Assembly: GCA_030248215.1 (NCBI GenBank)
Contig: JASANG010000708.1
Span: 1 to 64,000 of the forward strand
Direction: 5' to 3'
Source: Enoplolaimus lenunculus
Lineage: Eukaryota > Nematoda > Enoplea > Enoplida > Thoracostomopsidae
Length of the DNA: 64,000 nt
Below, one piece after another: positions 34,928 through 46,596 of the stretch. The notes beneath the pieces are model-generated. The model was not told the origin of the DNA. It was given only the letters and a program-made list of their open reading frames with translations, and made no database searches. A program made the position numbers and the translations under genes. The first letter of the stretch is position 1, and the number at the start of each line of letters is the position of its first letter.

Positions 34928-37530
34928 TTAAACCCAGAATCTCGATGATAGAATAGAACTCTTGATAATAATTTGCTGGATTCTGGACATTTTTCGAAGT
35001 ATTACCCACCCGGATGGGATAATGTCTTGGATCTGCGCTTGACTCAATAAGGCTAATTTATAACCAGCATTATGCCGAGTGTGGTGTCTATAATAATATA
35101 TCGCAACAGCATTTATTAGTTAAAAATTTAAAATAGGTAACCGCTAATATTTTGCATGTTTAACTTTGGCTGTGTTTTCCTTATTGTCAGGTAATATTTA
35201 CAAATAGTGAGCGATGTAGTGGACCATAATGGGTCATCCACGTTAAAATGCATGCGCCGATGTAAGAAATGTTCCACCCACCCCATTAGGAACAGCATCA
35301 AAGTACACATACTGGCTGGAGGCAAGGTACAGTTTCATAGCTGTACTAACATAGTGTTAATTGTCTAGACTCTGTCGGAAGGGACTCTGGATAAATACAT
35401 GTTGTCTGTAGGATGTCAGGACATTACGTTATCACACGCGCACACATTTAAAAAGACACGCTGTACACACATATTCACACGCATCATTCAACGCAAAAAT
35501 TGAGTCCCTTCTGAGGGACTATGGACAATAACAGTTCCCGATAATGATGTCAGGACAAGTAAATATTTATGCCTGGAGCATATTCATTGTCTAAAGGTTC
35601 AGACAATGACATATTGACATCTCAGACAGCGTATAAAAGGAGTGGATAGGGACAACGCTGGCACCCAAAAGGAGAGACATTTTTTACAACGGAGTTTTTA
35701 TAACTAAATTTATATTAAAACGAGACCCGGATTTAGCCCGTGCCCGCATTAATAAAAGACATTGGTGGGAGAATGAACGTGCAGCTCTCTATACTACTCA
35801 CTTTGGATATTTAGAAGGAGACGAGTCATTGGTAGCGTTTGTTGATTTTCCAGCGTCGTGTGGTGCTACATTGTACACAATCCAGTTGGCGTAGTCGGAC
35901 CAATGAAACCCTTGGATCGAATCCAACACAATCAGCGCGATGTTCATCAAAATGAATGAAATTGAAATAAAATTGAATACCTAAAACTATATGAATCAGT
36001 CAATATGGCCAGTGTCGAGTCAAACATTGACGCCGACAAGTAGTCGCTACGAAGATGCACCTGCGTCCTCGTGCGCACCACGAACAATTTTAAAATGTTG
36101 ATGCATGTTTTAACCTGTCTATAATACTTACGATAGATAAGGCGTCGTTATACTTGATGATATATACATATATATCTATACACACACACATATATATAAA
36201 GTTAATTTGGAAGACGAGAAATTGTGTGTATCATGTGTCCCTCTCTTCGTATGTCGGCTGAGGAATAACTTAGTGGGTTCTAATCCAGGCTTTATCACTA
36301 ATTAATTTTAAATCTTTCAGAACTACGCTGTCGACGTCCTGCCGCTGCATACCGAACTGCGGGTTCGAATACGTCAAACGTAAAGCCTAAACTTCGGTTT
36401 TAAGAATTCTATGTCAAGAAAGTTTTTTTGGTCTATCGGTAAGTATATATCATCCAGCGTCCAATTGGTAGTCAGAAATTTTTGGATCCGTTAATCCACT
36501 TGCATCTCTTACTAGGAATTCCCAGTTGCAGGCCTGTATGTTTGCAAAAACTTACAACAGAATATCGACTATTCGAAGTTCCTTCGGTCAAGCACCAAAT
36601 TTTTTGCCGCAACGTCTGATGCTCGCCTTCGTCAACGCAATAGTCAACGTCCCGAGCAACATCACTGCTCGCTCGGTCATCGTCATTAATATAAAATTGC
36701 GACGGGACCCCGGTGGCGAAACCTTTCGCTAAGTACCTTCCATCAGAACAGACAACTCCATTCGGAATTGGCTGCTTATCATCGCTAAGCAAAATTTCTG
36801 TGAGGCGTCTTCGTGGTTGCTGATTGAGCAAATCTTTCGCCGCGTATCCGAAATCCGTTTCTGCAATTTGACCCCACTGGCCTGAAAATGCTTGAAATGA
36901 ATTAGGGGTGTAAGATCCGTTCCTGCCATTGGCTCCGCCCCCCAGTATGGAAGATGCCGACGACCGCCGGGCTCCCGCTCGGTGATTTCCAGGGGCTTGT
37001 CCGTTAGGTTTCTGTCCGCAGCCAATATCATTACGGCCACCGGACGCGCCATGTAAATAATCGTTGCTATTGTTAACATAACGTTTTTGTAAGCAAGATC
37101 GACAATAACTTAACGTATATTTGGGGTAAATACCCCAAAACTGAAGCTCATCTCGCAATCCAAGGGGGCACACGCCAGGTAAACAATGAATTTGACCTGT
37201 TTGATAAAACTGGGCCACCGGAGCAAACATTGCTGCAGGCCGGTTGAAAAATATTTCACATTCGTCTTCAAGATAAGCATCGTAAAGGCCGTATTTAGCA
37301 ATTTTATCAAGTGGCATTTGTGCCAGTTTGCCGAGGACTGTGTCCGGATACTTGAGCAGTGAAGATTTTGCGAGCATAAATCTAGTACCACCGACGTTTA
37401 TTTTTAGGATCGGATCAGAAGAGCTCGAAGAACCATTTTTGGCGTTCGCAAGCGCAAGCTGATGATTTCGAGCTGCATGCAATGATGCAAGTGCTGCAAT
37501 ACTTCGCATAATTGCGTTATTTTCTGTCAA
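32165..37530 (-). CDS. Voltage-gated K+ channel-like subunit (Kv, Shaw/Shab-like) with non-canonical selectivity filter (4 exons)
   Basis: Minus-strand exons: 37530-36556, 35980-35802, 33787-33297, 32409-32165; phases join (0, 2, 1), giving 629 residues. Order: T1 tetramerisation domain (INVGGTRF to ELQFWGIYPKY, with an HX5C and CRSC Zn-type pattern as in Kv2-Kv4), a long T1-S1 linker, S1 (ISISFILMNIALIVLDSI), an S1-S2 loop with NAT/NDS glycosylation sites, S2 with FTLEF, S3 with IIDLLALLP, S4 QVMRVFRALRVFRIMKLAR with the full ladder of basic residues, S5, pore helix SIPEAVWW, then SIVTYFSFADAPPKS, and S6 with LPVSVIVDKF. Kv family members are plasma-membrane tetramers that pass K+ on depolarisation. 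Here T-x-G-Y-G-D is replaced by Y-F-S-F-A-D with two residues fewer, and the S6 PVP is PVS. A silent or regulatory subunit, altered selectivity or a decaying copy are all possible. No stop interrupts the frame. Confidence 0.88.
32576..32660 (-). mobile_element. tRNA-derived pseudogene or SINE head in Kv intron 3
   Basis: The minus strand has an A-box-like GTAGTTCAGTGATTGG and B box GGGTTCAAGCCCC spaced as in a tRNA, with GCATTGC before the B box. Stems are incomplete. Confidence 0.45.
33855..33924 (+). repeat. (TAA)n microsatellite in Kv intron 2
   Basis: Uninterrupted TAA/AAT repeat of about 70 bp, in a wider AT-rich trinucleotide area starting near 33812, about 70 bp upstream (in gene sense) of exon 3. 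Confidence 0.95.
34410..34480 (-). mobile_element. tRNA-like fragment in Kv intron 2
   Basis: The minus strand reads GCTTGGTTACAAGTGGACAG then, after about 20 bp, B box ACGGTTCGACTCC. A repeat of CCAAGCTGCC lies about 110 bp away. Not a working tRNA. Confidence 0.35.
34876..34924 (+). repeat. (TAA)n microsatellite
   Basis: Uninterrupted TAA repeat of about 49 bp in Kv intron 2. Confidence 0.95.
35362..35761 (+). mobile_element. LTR fossil, about 400 bp (family not resolved)
   Basis: The segment starts TGTCT and ends AGACA, a 5-bp inverted end pair. It contains a TATA box (GTATAAAAGG at 35631) and AATAAA at 35751, in the order expected of an LTR. Directly after it comes T-TGGTGGGAG, which could be the start of a primer-binding site. 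No target duplication and no internal coding region follow, so this is a single LTR left from a broken retroelement, in Kv intron 2 beside exon 2. Age cannot be judged without a partner LTR. Confidence 0.45.
36158..36200 (+). repeat. (TA)n/(CA)n dinucleotide repeat in Kv intron 1
   Basis: Mixed TATATA and CACACA tracts. Confidence 0.8.
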
Positions 37531-38139
37531 AAACTAATTTTTATATTTTTCGCAGATATATTTTTAAAATTATATATTTCACTACGGCACACTGAACGCA
37601 ACTAAAATAATTACAGTTTCGAGTCTGAAAATAATACAATATAAACGTATATATAATTTATAAAATCGCCATAAGCCTTTCAAGGCGTTGCAGCCCCTTC
37701 GAACTCCCGCTTGTCTAAAGGCAATCTAGGCAGGATGTGCGGCTGCTCCTCCCAAACCTTCGCACTAAGCAGCTCACACTATGCACTTGATAATTTCCGT
37801 TGAGCAAGTTAAACTCTAAACACGCAAAAAACCAGAAAAATAGAAAAATGAAAATTTTTTGAGAAAATGTTATTTTCTGATCCGCCAAATTGATCTGAGC
37901 ACGAAAATACCAATTTTTTTGAAAAACAACGCGTATTTCTACTTTTATTTATTTTTGACTTTTTTTACGAAGGAGAGTCGAAAACTAGAGCTCTTAGAGC
38001 CGAAAACTTGATGCCCTATAAAAGTAAACATGGGCCAAAGAAATATATATTGTAACAGAACACAACGCCGCAAAACACAACAAATAATCGAAGATTGTTG
38101 TTGTTAAATGCCAAAAAACTCTAATTGTCGTGCATAAAT

Positions 38140-38400
38140 GACCCCAGGGTCAAATAACGTTGAGCGCAAAAGTTAAGCATACTAATGTTTTGAAAGTACA
38201 TCCGTAAGTATATTTAAACTTGCATTATCGCTTATGCTTTTGATACAAGACAAATAAACGTTCAATTCAAGGGATATTTGCAATACCGGATATATCAGTA
38301 ACGAAGTGCGGCGGAGGGCGGCTTAAAATTAAATAACAGTCCATAACCGAATAACGGAGGGGTTCCCTCTGGAAAGGCCAAGTAGTGGCGCAAACTTTGT
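38140..38400 (+). mobile_element. Fragment of the mariner-like CTGTAGTGACC MITE family
   Basis: Matches the interior of 40486-40913, including TTTTGAAAGTACATYCSTAAGTAT, GATACAAGACAAATAAA, CAATACCGGATATATC and GGCGGAGGGCGG. Ends are missing. Confidence 0.6.
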
Positions 38401-39284
38401 GGTCAGAGCCTGGGTGCAGCCGGAATCATAAATACCGGAACTGAAAAGTTAAAAAACACCGGAACTGGAGCCTGAAAACAAAAAATATTTGTTACCGAAA
38501 AATTCATTTTTAACGGTATTTTATAGGTTTTAATGCTATATTTGGTGATGTTTGTTTGTATGTATATGTTAGCGTGGGCGAGCTTCCTTACACATTTTCT
38601 TTAGAAACATATTTGGTGCCCATCTTTATAAGACTGAGCTTATTTTAAAATGTTTTACATCGTCCAGATTAAGCGGTTCTAGATCTATTACAATCGCTAA
38701 TTTACTGAGTTGTTGGGGACATGGTGGTTACAGATCTCTGGGCAAACCCCGAGAACTTACAGGATGGGCACCCTTAGTCTGAGTGTTTTATTAATGAATC
38801 GTGGAAAAACAAGTTTTACTCCAATTTATACGAATTAGACCAAAACGTTTTATCTGCCATAAAGTTGACATAAATGTTACAAATAAAACGTACTAGTCAA
38901 CGTAGTTCCAAATTTGCTACACGAACATACTCAAAACAAAACTTTTTAAGAATGTGTTCTAACTTGCATTTATATACTGTCTTGTTCATATATGAAATAA
39001 TTATTACAACAGCTGGAACGCGGAACAAAATACGTATATTTTTCGTTCCAGCATTATTAATAATATAGATTGTATATTTGCAGGCATAGTCCAAAATCCT
39101 TCTATTTCTTCCTACTATTTTAGAACTCTACACGATGATTGAATGTTATCTCGAGATTCAGTGAACAAGTAAGCCAGTCCAGTTGAATCTTAGTTCCAAG
39201 TTATATTTTACGGCTGATTCAAGACTGCAGATTATACAATGGGAACAATTGCTTGTGCCAATCGCCAATTTTTGGCCCTGTTAT

Positions 39285-39375
39285 AGATGAGGGCAGACCG
39301 TTTTTTTGCGAGACTGCAATAGAATAAGTTAAGCTTTCGACTATTTTTTGTTTAGGCTTAGGCATAAGACTAAAC
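39285..39375 (+). repeat. Dispersed repeat with TTAGGC hexamers, copy 1
   Basis: GAGGGCAGACCGTTTTTTTG, GACTGCAATAGAATAAGTTA and TTTAGGCTTAGGCATAAG match copies near 46597 and 49470. Confidence 0.55.
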
Positions 39376-39888
39376 TTACACTTTATTTGATAATGAAACA
39401 TTTGAAAAACTATTTAATCACCGTTAAGCAATACATAACGCGCAAATATTTCGCCGCGTTATTGTTGTTTGAATTTTAAAAATTTCAATGCCGTTGGTAA
39501 CAAAAAGAGTAGAGCAATGTCATGTTCTGTTACCCCCTGCAAAGCACACGACCGCCAAATCGGTCATTATTACTCACGAAAACAACACATTTTCGAAAAC
39601 AAAACAAAACGTTAACTTTCCGTTTATAGATTTGCTTTGAAAAATTAGGCATCCTAATAAAATGTCTGTTTAACCCTCAGTAAACAACCTTATAAACTAG
39701 GGGGCAATTCAATGAACCCTTGTAACGTAGGCATAGAAGATGTATATTGTCTCCGAAACACTGATTGAAAGTCATGAAATATAGGAATATCCTCATTTGA
39801 GTGTGCTAAGTTTTTTGCAATTCACCACCGAATCAGCGTGGTAACCCTGGCCGCAGGGCGTGTATTTTAATTTAAAACAACAGCAATA

Positions 39889-40318
39889 TTAACCCTTTCT
39901 CACATGAATATTTTCTATTTCCCCTGAGACCTACTTTTATGCTAGGATTCGAACTCCGGTGACTGGAGTGGGAGGCGTATACCTTCGCCACTCAGCTATA
40001 GGAGCTTGACGCTCAAGCCCGAGGGGGACTCTCACCTCTTGTGGTGATTTAGTACTATGTATACGTGTTGCAATTGTTAAAACGGTGCGATATATACTAT
40101 TTAACGTATATACACTACGCTGAGTTGCCTACAGGCAACTCAATGTGAGAAGGGGTTATATATAGATAGTAAACTGAAAATTTTTCGCTTAACCCTTTCT
40201 CACATGAATATTTTCTATTTCCCCTGAGACCTACTTTTATGCTAGGATTCGAACTCCAGTGACTGGAGTGGGAGGCGTATACCGTCACCACTCAGCTATA
40301 GGAGCTTGACGCTCGAGC
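39889..40318. repeat. Second locus of the satellite element: one full and one truncated unit
   Basis: Units start with TTAACCC at 39889 and 40189 (300 bp apart), separated by the same linker as in the main array. The first is complete to GGGGTTA; the second stops after GACGCTCGAGCC at 40318. Several substitutions absent from the main array (GAGACCTACTTTT, ACCTTCGCC) show this copy is diverged from it. A/B-box blocks are present in both units. Confidence 0.9.
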
Positions 40319-40485
40319 CACTAGTGCAGGCCAGAAGGTATATGTATCTAGGAATTCGTTAATTCAGCTTAAACTAAATATATATAAGATTTTAAATAGC
40401 TATAAGTATAAACTTATCTGTTAGTTCAGTTAATCAAAAAAGTAAGGTTAATGCTGCAGGAGTAGCTTAAACTTGAATCAAGTTA

Positions 40486-40913
40486 CTGTAGTGACCTGTA
40501 TAAGATAGGGGTAATAAGGGTGACCCACATTGAGTTCCAAAAAGGGGTCCGTATGTCTAATAAAATTCTGTAAGCGGATAGAGTCCCTAAACCCTAATTA
40601 GAGTCCATAAATGTCAATTATAGCTAATTGTAGTGCGTAAATAATCCAGGCCCCAATAAAGTTGAATTCGCAACTTTAAAACATATTTCAGTTTTGAAAG
40701 TACATTCCTAAGTATAACGTTGCATTATCACTCTTGCTTCGGATACAAGACAAATAAATGTTTAATAGTTGCAATACCGGATATATCGGTATAACAAAGG
40801 GTGGCGGAGGGCGGGTTAAAAATAAACAACAGTCCGTAACCGAAAACAGGGGAGGATGCCCTCCAGAGAGGCCAAATAAATATCAGTTCCCCCTCTTATT
40901 CGGGTCACTACAG
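40486..40913. mobile_element. Tc1/mariner-like MITE with TA target duplication
   Basis: Element of 428 bp with 11-bp perfect inverted ends CTGTAGTGACC and GGTCACTACAG, flanked by TA on each side (40484-40485, 40914-40915). No transposase. Relatives: 38140-38400, 41282-41595, 48466-48550. Confidence 0.8.
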
Positions 40914-41281
40914 TAGTTTACTTAAGCTTTTAAAGAGTAAATGATTAGTGTTTGCAACAGCAAAAAAATTGTTACAAAGACACCGCCATTTGTTTCAGCT
41001 CACATGTCGAGTATTAGTCATTTCGTTGCAAATGACTATGACGTGTTGACTCATTCAAGGGAAGGTTCAATATATCACGCTTGGGCTCGTCTTACCGGAC
41101 GTAATTACGGGATGTGAATGAGCGATAAAAGATTTTCCGCCATGAGCATCGTCGCTCTGGCCCGTCTTCAAGTGTATATCGTTAAGTAATTCTATGTTAG
41201 GAAACATTCTCTTGCCTCTAAATTTTTTGCTCGCCTGCTAACAATCCCTGGTCGTGTGTCTGCCATGTTAATATTGATATA

Positions 41282-41595
41282 CTGCAGTGACCCGAATTAA
41301 AAGGGGGGGACTGGTATTTCTTTGGCCTCTCAGGGTCCCCCCTGTTATTCGGTAACGGACTGTTATTTATTTTTAATCCACGCTCCGCCACCCTTAGTTA
41401 CTGATATGTATCCGGTACTGCAGTTATACGTTGAATTAAACGCTTATTTGTTTTATGTAAATAGCTTTAGCGATAATGCAAGGTTATACCTATGAATGTA
41501 CTTCAAAACCTAGTACGCTTTAAAGTTTCGAACTAAAGTTTATTTCGTCCTGAAGTCAGTTATGCGCTACTGACATTTATGGACTCTAAACAGAA
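41282..41595. mobile_element. Inverted, truncated copy of the mariner-like MITE
   Basis: Starts TA-CTGCAGTGACCCGAATTA and runs in the opposite orientation to 40486-40913. Shared blocks are CGGTAACGGACTGTTATTTA, CCGCCACCC and GACATTTATGGACTCT. The far end is lost. Confidence 0.7.
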
Positions 41596-42150
41596 GTTTC
41601 ATACTTTTGTGGTCAAAATTTTGATAATTAATTTTAAAAAATCAATGAGATTTGCTTTCAATATCATTGTTGACAAAGGGGAAATAAAGAATGCGACTAA
41701 TCCAACTAAGAATCTACATAAGTATATAAGTACAACTTTAACGAGGTTTTACACATGTTCTACATAGCTACTATACATAAGTCCCCGCAAGCGTACAACC
41801 GGATGCTTGCCTCCGGCTACGGCAGAAAATCAACTTCCGGCTGTACCGATGGTAGAATTTCTGAACTTTCGACAGTTTTCCAAAAATTGTATCGTTCGGT
41901 GTGTTTGGTCTTAACAGTATTTCTTAAAATAACCCTTAAAACCAAAAATTTTGACAACGCTTTACAGATGTTTGCCAAAACCCGCAAGGAGTATTGTTCT
42001 TACCTTGCATTCATTTCGGGTCAAAAAATTGAAATTCCGAGGAGACTCAATCGCAGTTGCCCCGAAAACGAAAAATTAAACAGAGCTTTGGTCTGGCGTG
42101 ACTCGTCTATGAATTTAAACTTGATTTAAAACTAATAAAAATTAGGTTTA

Positions 42151-42578
42151 TGCGCGGTTCACATCATAACGAGGGATGCAGGACAATGTAAATTGTTTGC
42201 ACTAATAATACAATGAAAGGTCAGATAATGTAGTTTGGAGTTATTTCGAATACTGAATTGGCTTCTTTTTCTCTGTTTTTGGCGGAAATTTTGCCCAAAC
42301 ATATTATTCCTAAGTTACAAAAAATTGAAATTTCAAATTTTGAAATTATATGATATGTTACAGGAAATTCAGGCTAGTTTACCACAATCTTGTAGAGATT
42401 TTGAAACATATCATATGACATTGACGGACAATATTTCAAATATCATATGATATTGTAGTATAAGTAAACAGTAAATGTAATCTCAGGATAGCAGACAATT
42501 CAAAATTTGAATTTGATAGCGCACAGACGTGCAAACTAAGTGATACCAGGTTGCCACAGTTATAACGTGAACCAAGCA
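42151..42578. mobile_element. PIF/Harbinger-like MITE, shorter copy
   Basis: Starts TGCGCGGTTCACATCATAAC after TTA and ends GTTATAACGTGAACCAAGCA before TAA. The interior matches 53901-54581, including TATCATATGACATT, AATATCATATGATATTG and CTAGTTTACCACAA. Ends are more worn than in that copy. Confidence 0.7.
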
Positions 42579-43130
42579 TAAGGTGAAACTGTATTGTACT
42601 TATTGAATAATGACAATTCCTTGCCCGGAAAATTTGTCGACCCGCAGGGTTCGAAGCATGAGCCTTGAAGCAAGTGCAATAGGAAATTGCAAAGTTGCGT
42701 CAAGTTATAACGTTTCGATATACGTATATAAACATTTACATGTTACGGACAGCCACACCACAAATACACCACACATTGCGCGAAGCGAAAATTGGTAAAA
42801 CATAAATTTGGCGTTTTCATGACAGTGTGTGTTTTTTTGACATTTTTCTTAATAAACATGTCAATGTTAAAAAATAACAATAATAACAAAGAGCAACAGC
42901 AAAAACAACAAATGGCATTTGGTTTTTTGCGCGCTTCGCTCATGAACTTTGTTACTCTTAGATCTAACGTATCCCCCATTCAGAAATTGCTCGATTCACT
43001 GCTGAACATACGAGATTAGCGAACCATTGTTACAAGATTTGCCAGTATGCTTTTAGGTACCGAACCCTTAACCTCACATTCTTTAATACGCTGATACAAC
43101 AATATCAGCAGCAGAAACGACAACAAGAAT

Positions 43131-43223
43131 CAGAACAACAACAACAACGACAACAACAGCGACAACAACAGCAGCAACAATAACAATAACAATAACAACA
43201 ACAACAACAACAACAACCAACAA
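43131..43223 (+). repeat. (CAA)n-rich microsatellite
   Basis: Imperfect CAA/CAG trinucleotide repeat. It lies in no credible coding frame. Confidence 0.9.
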
Positions 43224-44666
43224 AATGAAATATTGAAATATCAAGCACTATGGACGCATAGCAGCAATCTCACGCAACGCACAACAACAAAGCAATCCAC
43301 ATCTCACGCAGTTGCTCTTCATATATACTGTGTCTTTATATTTTTTATTACTGTCTTTTTATTAACGTTGGATTTGCATTTTACGTAACGTTTTTTGCAC
43401 TTTCCTGAATAATTTGTCATAAAACTTACAAAAAAATGTCGATGTTTTAATTTTCCTCTGTCGTAATTTTAACATTTTAGAGTTTGCAGATCTGCGTTTT
43501 GGTTATGTTATTGTCAATCTCAAACACTTATATTACCTATCGCCAATTGGAGATAGGTCTTGTTTTGAAATACGTAATTGAAACAGTTCGTTTGAATACA
43601 TATCGCTAGCTGGTGAGAGGTGCTATATGCATTTGAGAATATGGTCCAAGGACAGATTTTAGCTGGAAAATTCTATATCGCTAGAAATTCATGGACAAAT
43701 CTGCAAATGAGACATTCAAGGCGTAAACAATAATAAAAATAACGAAAGCAGGAACGGATATGATAGAAACAACAGAAATTGAAAACGAATATTTAAGTTT
43801 CTATAAACTTCTTCTAATACAACCGTGGCATGCATATATTCACAGACTAAAATCGAAACATTTTCTAGATATGAACCAACATTCAATTGCAGCAAACGAA
43901 CAACGAGCATCCGGCACTGGTGTATGCAGGAAAACACTTCTGTGTACAAAACCCCCCAAAATTTTGTAGTTAACATTTAGCGCTACGCCACTTGCCACAA
44001 TTTTCTTGATCCGCCACTGTTGAAAAATATAATCATTCAAAGAAATAAGCACTATACAATTTGAAATAATTTTCGGCGATCTGTCTCGAAAACTTCAAAA
44101 ACTTATAAAGCAAATGATTTTAGATTTTTATTAATTGTATCTTTATATTTCCATGAGATAAATTCCACGCCGACTTCAGCTCTGACAAACAACTTTAAAT
44201 TTCAAAAGATGTTTATGCTTGATGCTTTACAAACAAAGACTTGCGAATTCCATTTAAAGAACCAGTGTTTTTGGCCGTTTTTCTACGACAACTTCTCTGA
44301 ATTCAAACTGGATACGCCGCTGTTTTAGACTTCCGCTAGCGAGTCCCAAAACTACGCTAATATTGGATAGAAAATTAATGAATCGATTTAAAAATATCAT
44401 AAAGTTGTCTTCGGTTTTAAAAAATACAAAAACATTGACAAATTTCGTACGTTGCGTATAAATAACATTTTTGTAGGAAATTTTTTTAAACTAATGAAAC
44501 ATCAAAAAAGTCTGCGTCTTCGGATTGCCACATCGCATCAGTGGCGTCTCAAATAAAATGGTGCATAAATTTTTCCACAAGCCATTCCGTGCAGAAATGT
44601 TTGCGATGCAAATATTTGAAGTTCACAATGTCTTTTATAGCTAAACAGCTGAAAAACTGTTGACAC

Positions 44667-44893
44667 CACACGGTTAAAAATGATGCGTCAAATTGACTCT
44701 TTCCGAAATAGGCTTTTTCTGACTACACAAACTGAGTCTCAAAATTCGACTCTGCCAGAGTCAAGTTCAAATCACTGAATCGCTCAGTGAGTTTAATTTG
44801 ACTCTGGCGGAGTCGAATTTGACTCAGTGTGTGTAGTCAGGAAAAACCTATTTCGGAGAGAGTGTCAATTTGACTCACCATTTTTTAAAGTGC
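44667..44893. mobile_element. Near-palindromic MITE with GAGTCAAATTGACTC-type arms
   Basis: The two arms, each about 100 bp, are inverted copies of one another. The left begins GGTTAAAAATGATGCGTCAA and the right ends TTGACTCACCATTTTTTAAA; CCGAAATAGG, GACTACACA and CTCTGCCAGAGTC occur in both. One arm recurs at 28935-29025. Exact ends are uncertain by about 5 bp. The transcript would fold into a long hairpin. Confidence 0.75.
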
Positions 44894-45817
44894 ACGAGTT
44901 CAAATAGTTTTGAGTCCTCGGCCATACTTGTAATAATGCGATATCGAAATATCCCTCGAGACACGAAATGTACCGTCACAAATTCAGCAATTCTCCATCC
45001 GGCACAGTTTATACAGCACTAAACGGATCCACTGTTGCGCTGAACCACCTCTATTTACGGTTAAATGCAGACCGGATAATCAATTTATGGGTGTTAATCC
45101 TTGCCTATATGAAATTGGGCTAACAAACCGCAAGCATATATTACGTGGCTTTGGAAATAGTCGAATTTTACAACTGTTTTAACATTTTTGTGAGAAATAA
45201 GTATTTTACTTTGTCGAAATGTTCTATTTGTTTGGGATGGCTGCAATATTTTAGGCGCTGAATTAAGTTTTTGTAAAGTTACACAATTTTTTCTGAACAC
45301 AAACGAAAACAGACATGAATGGGTAATGAAGCGCACTGTGATTTCGTACCAAATTCACAGCATCTATCACCAACGGGTTATAGGCGCACATGTATCAAAA
45401 ATTATTGGTAAAAAATTTGGGCCAATGTATAGATCAGGGGCGTGTAGTTGGCTGTGCCATTCTCAATTATATTTCAAACTAAAAACTAAAATAAAACTAA
45501 AACCAAACCTAAATCCACACCTTAAGGGAGTCCCCGGCTCCGCCTAGTCTCTCTTAGAACTTAAGTTGGGCTCAGGCGTTGCTAAACGGCATAAAAGTTA
45601 TAAAATCTATGCATGGCGGCTGCGTCCGCAAGGTAATAGTACTCAGAGACCCTGCGTGGCCGTTAAATATATTTTGTTGCTGGCTTAAAGTGCCAAAGCA
45701 CATAGCCAGGGGTGGGGGGGTTTATATGTTGTTGTTGTTGTGTATGCGTTATTGTAATGGCGGATTCAGGTGTCCCTAAGGTGTCTAAGACTCCCGGCAC
45801 ACCCAAATATATGCAAA

Positions 45818-46381
45818 TTAACAAAACATGGGGGCTGCAGCCTCCAAATTCATTCGGATATTTTTCACTTTGAAAATGCGGCGTTTTAGTTTGTGTACTT
45901 CACCTGCGTAGTTACGGAATTTAATAGCGTTTCTTTCGGGAATTAGTTGGTTTGCATAGCGGTTATCGGGAGACTTGGACATATAGGTTTTACTTGGAAT
46001 AGTAGTCACGGCAGCTCAATGTGAGTACGGTGAAACCGGCGTATTCAGGGATTCAGTAACGAAAGCGCATAGCGCGGAGCCTTCGGGCAGTACCAGGGGA
46101 AACTGAGGATAACTGGGGTTTGTGGTAAGGGGATTCTTGGGGTTATTTGGAGTGTGTTCTGGGGTTGTCGATTCTAGCGGGGCTAGTCTCGGCGGATTTA
46201 CTTGGGGAGTTTCTTGAGGATTTTGTACGGTTACTTGGGGTTTACGGAGAACTTGGGTTGTCACGTAAAAGTTGAATTTGGTTTTATACTGTGTGAGCTT
46301 GTGACTTAGTTGATCAACAGGGTTAAGCGTATCGTAGTTGACGTGCGGAAAGCACCTAAAACAAAGGAACTTTCGGCACAA
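45818..46381 (-). other. Unrecognised proline-rich reading frame(s)
   Basis: The minus strand has a 121-codon frame (46381-46016) followed in the same region by a 63-codon frame (46009-45818). The first is Pro/Thr/Asn-rich after about residue 50 (PQETPQVNPPRLAPL, EHTPNNPKNPL). No known domain, no clear splice partners and no homologous repeat elsewhere in the window. It could be a gene fragment, a transposon fragment or chance. Confidence 0.2.
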
Positions 46382-46596
46382 CTAGCGTGATTAAGATCGG
46401 CAGTTAAGCATATTACTCGTTTACTCGTTGTGTTATTCGGTACTTGTACTTTACGGTTATAGCTTTAATACGGTGTTGGGGGGGAATAAAGGTGGAAACC
46501 GACTGCGTTGCTGAACCAGAGCGATATAGCGTCATTGGAAAACGGACCTAAGCGCGGAGTTGGTGGTTTCAACCCATTGCCGAAAGCACGAACTAT

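Noticed and set aside
14611-37530. Functional link between CUL3 and the neighbouring Kv T1 domain (a BTB fold)
   Set aside because: CUL3 binds some BTB proteins, but Kv T1 domains are not known to act as CUL3 adaptors, and proximity alone is not evidence.
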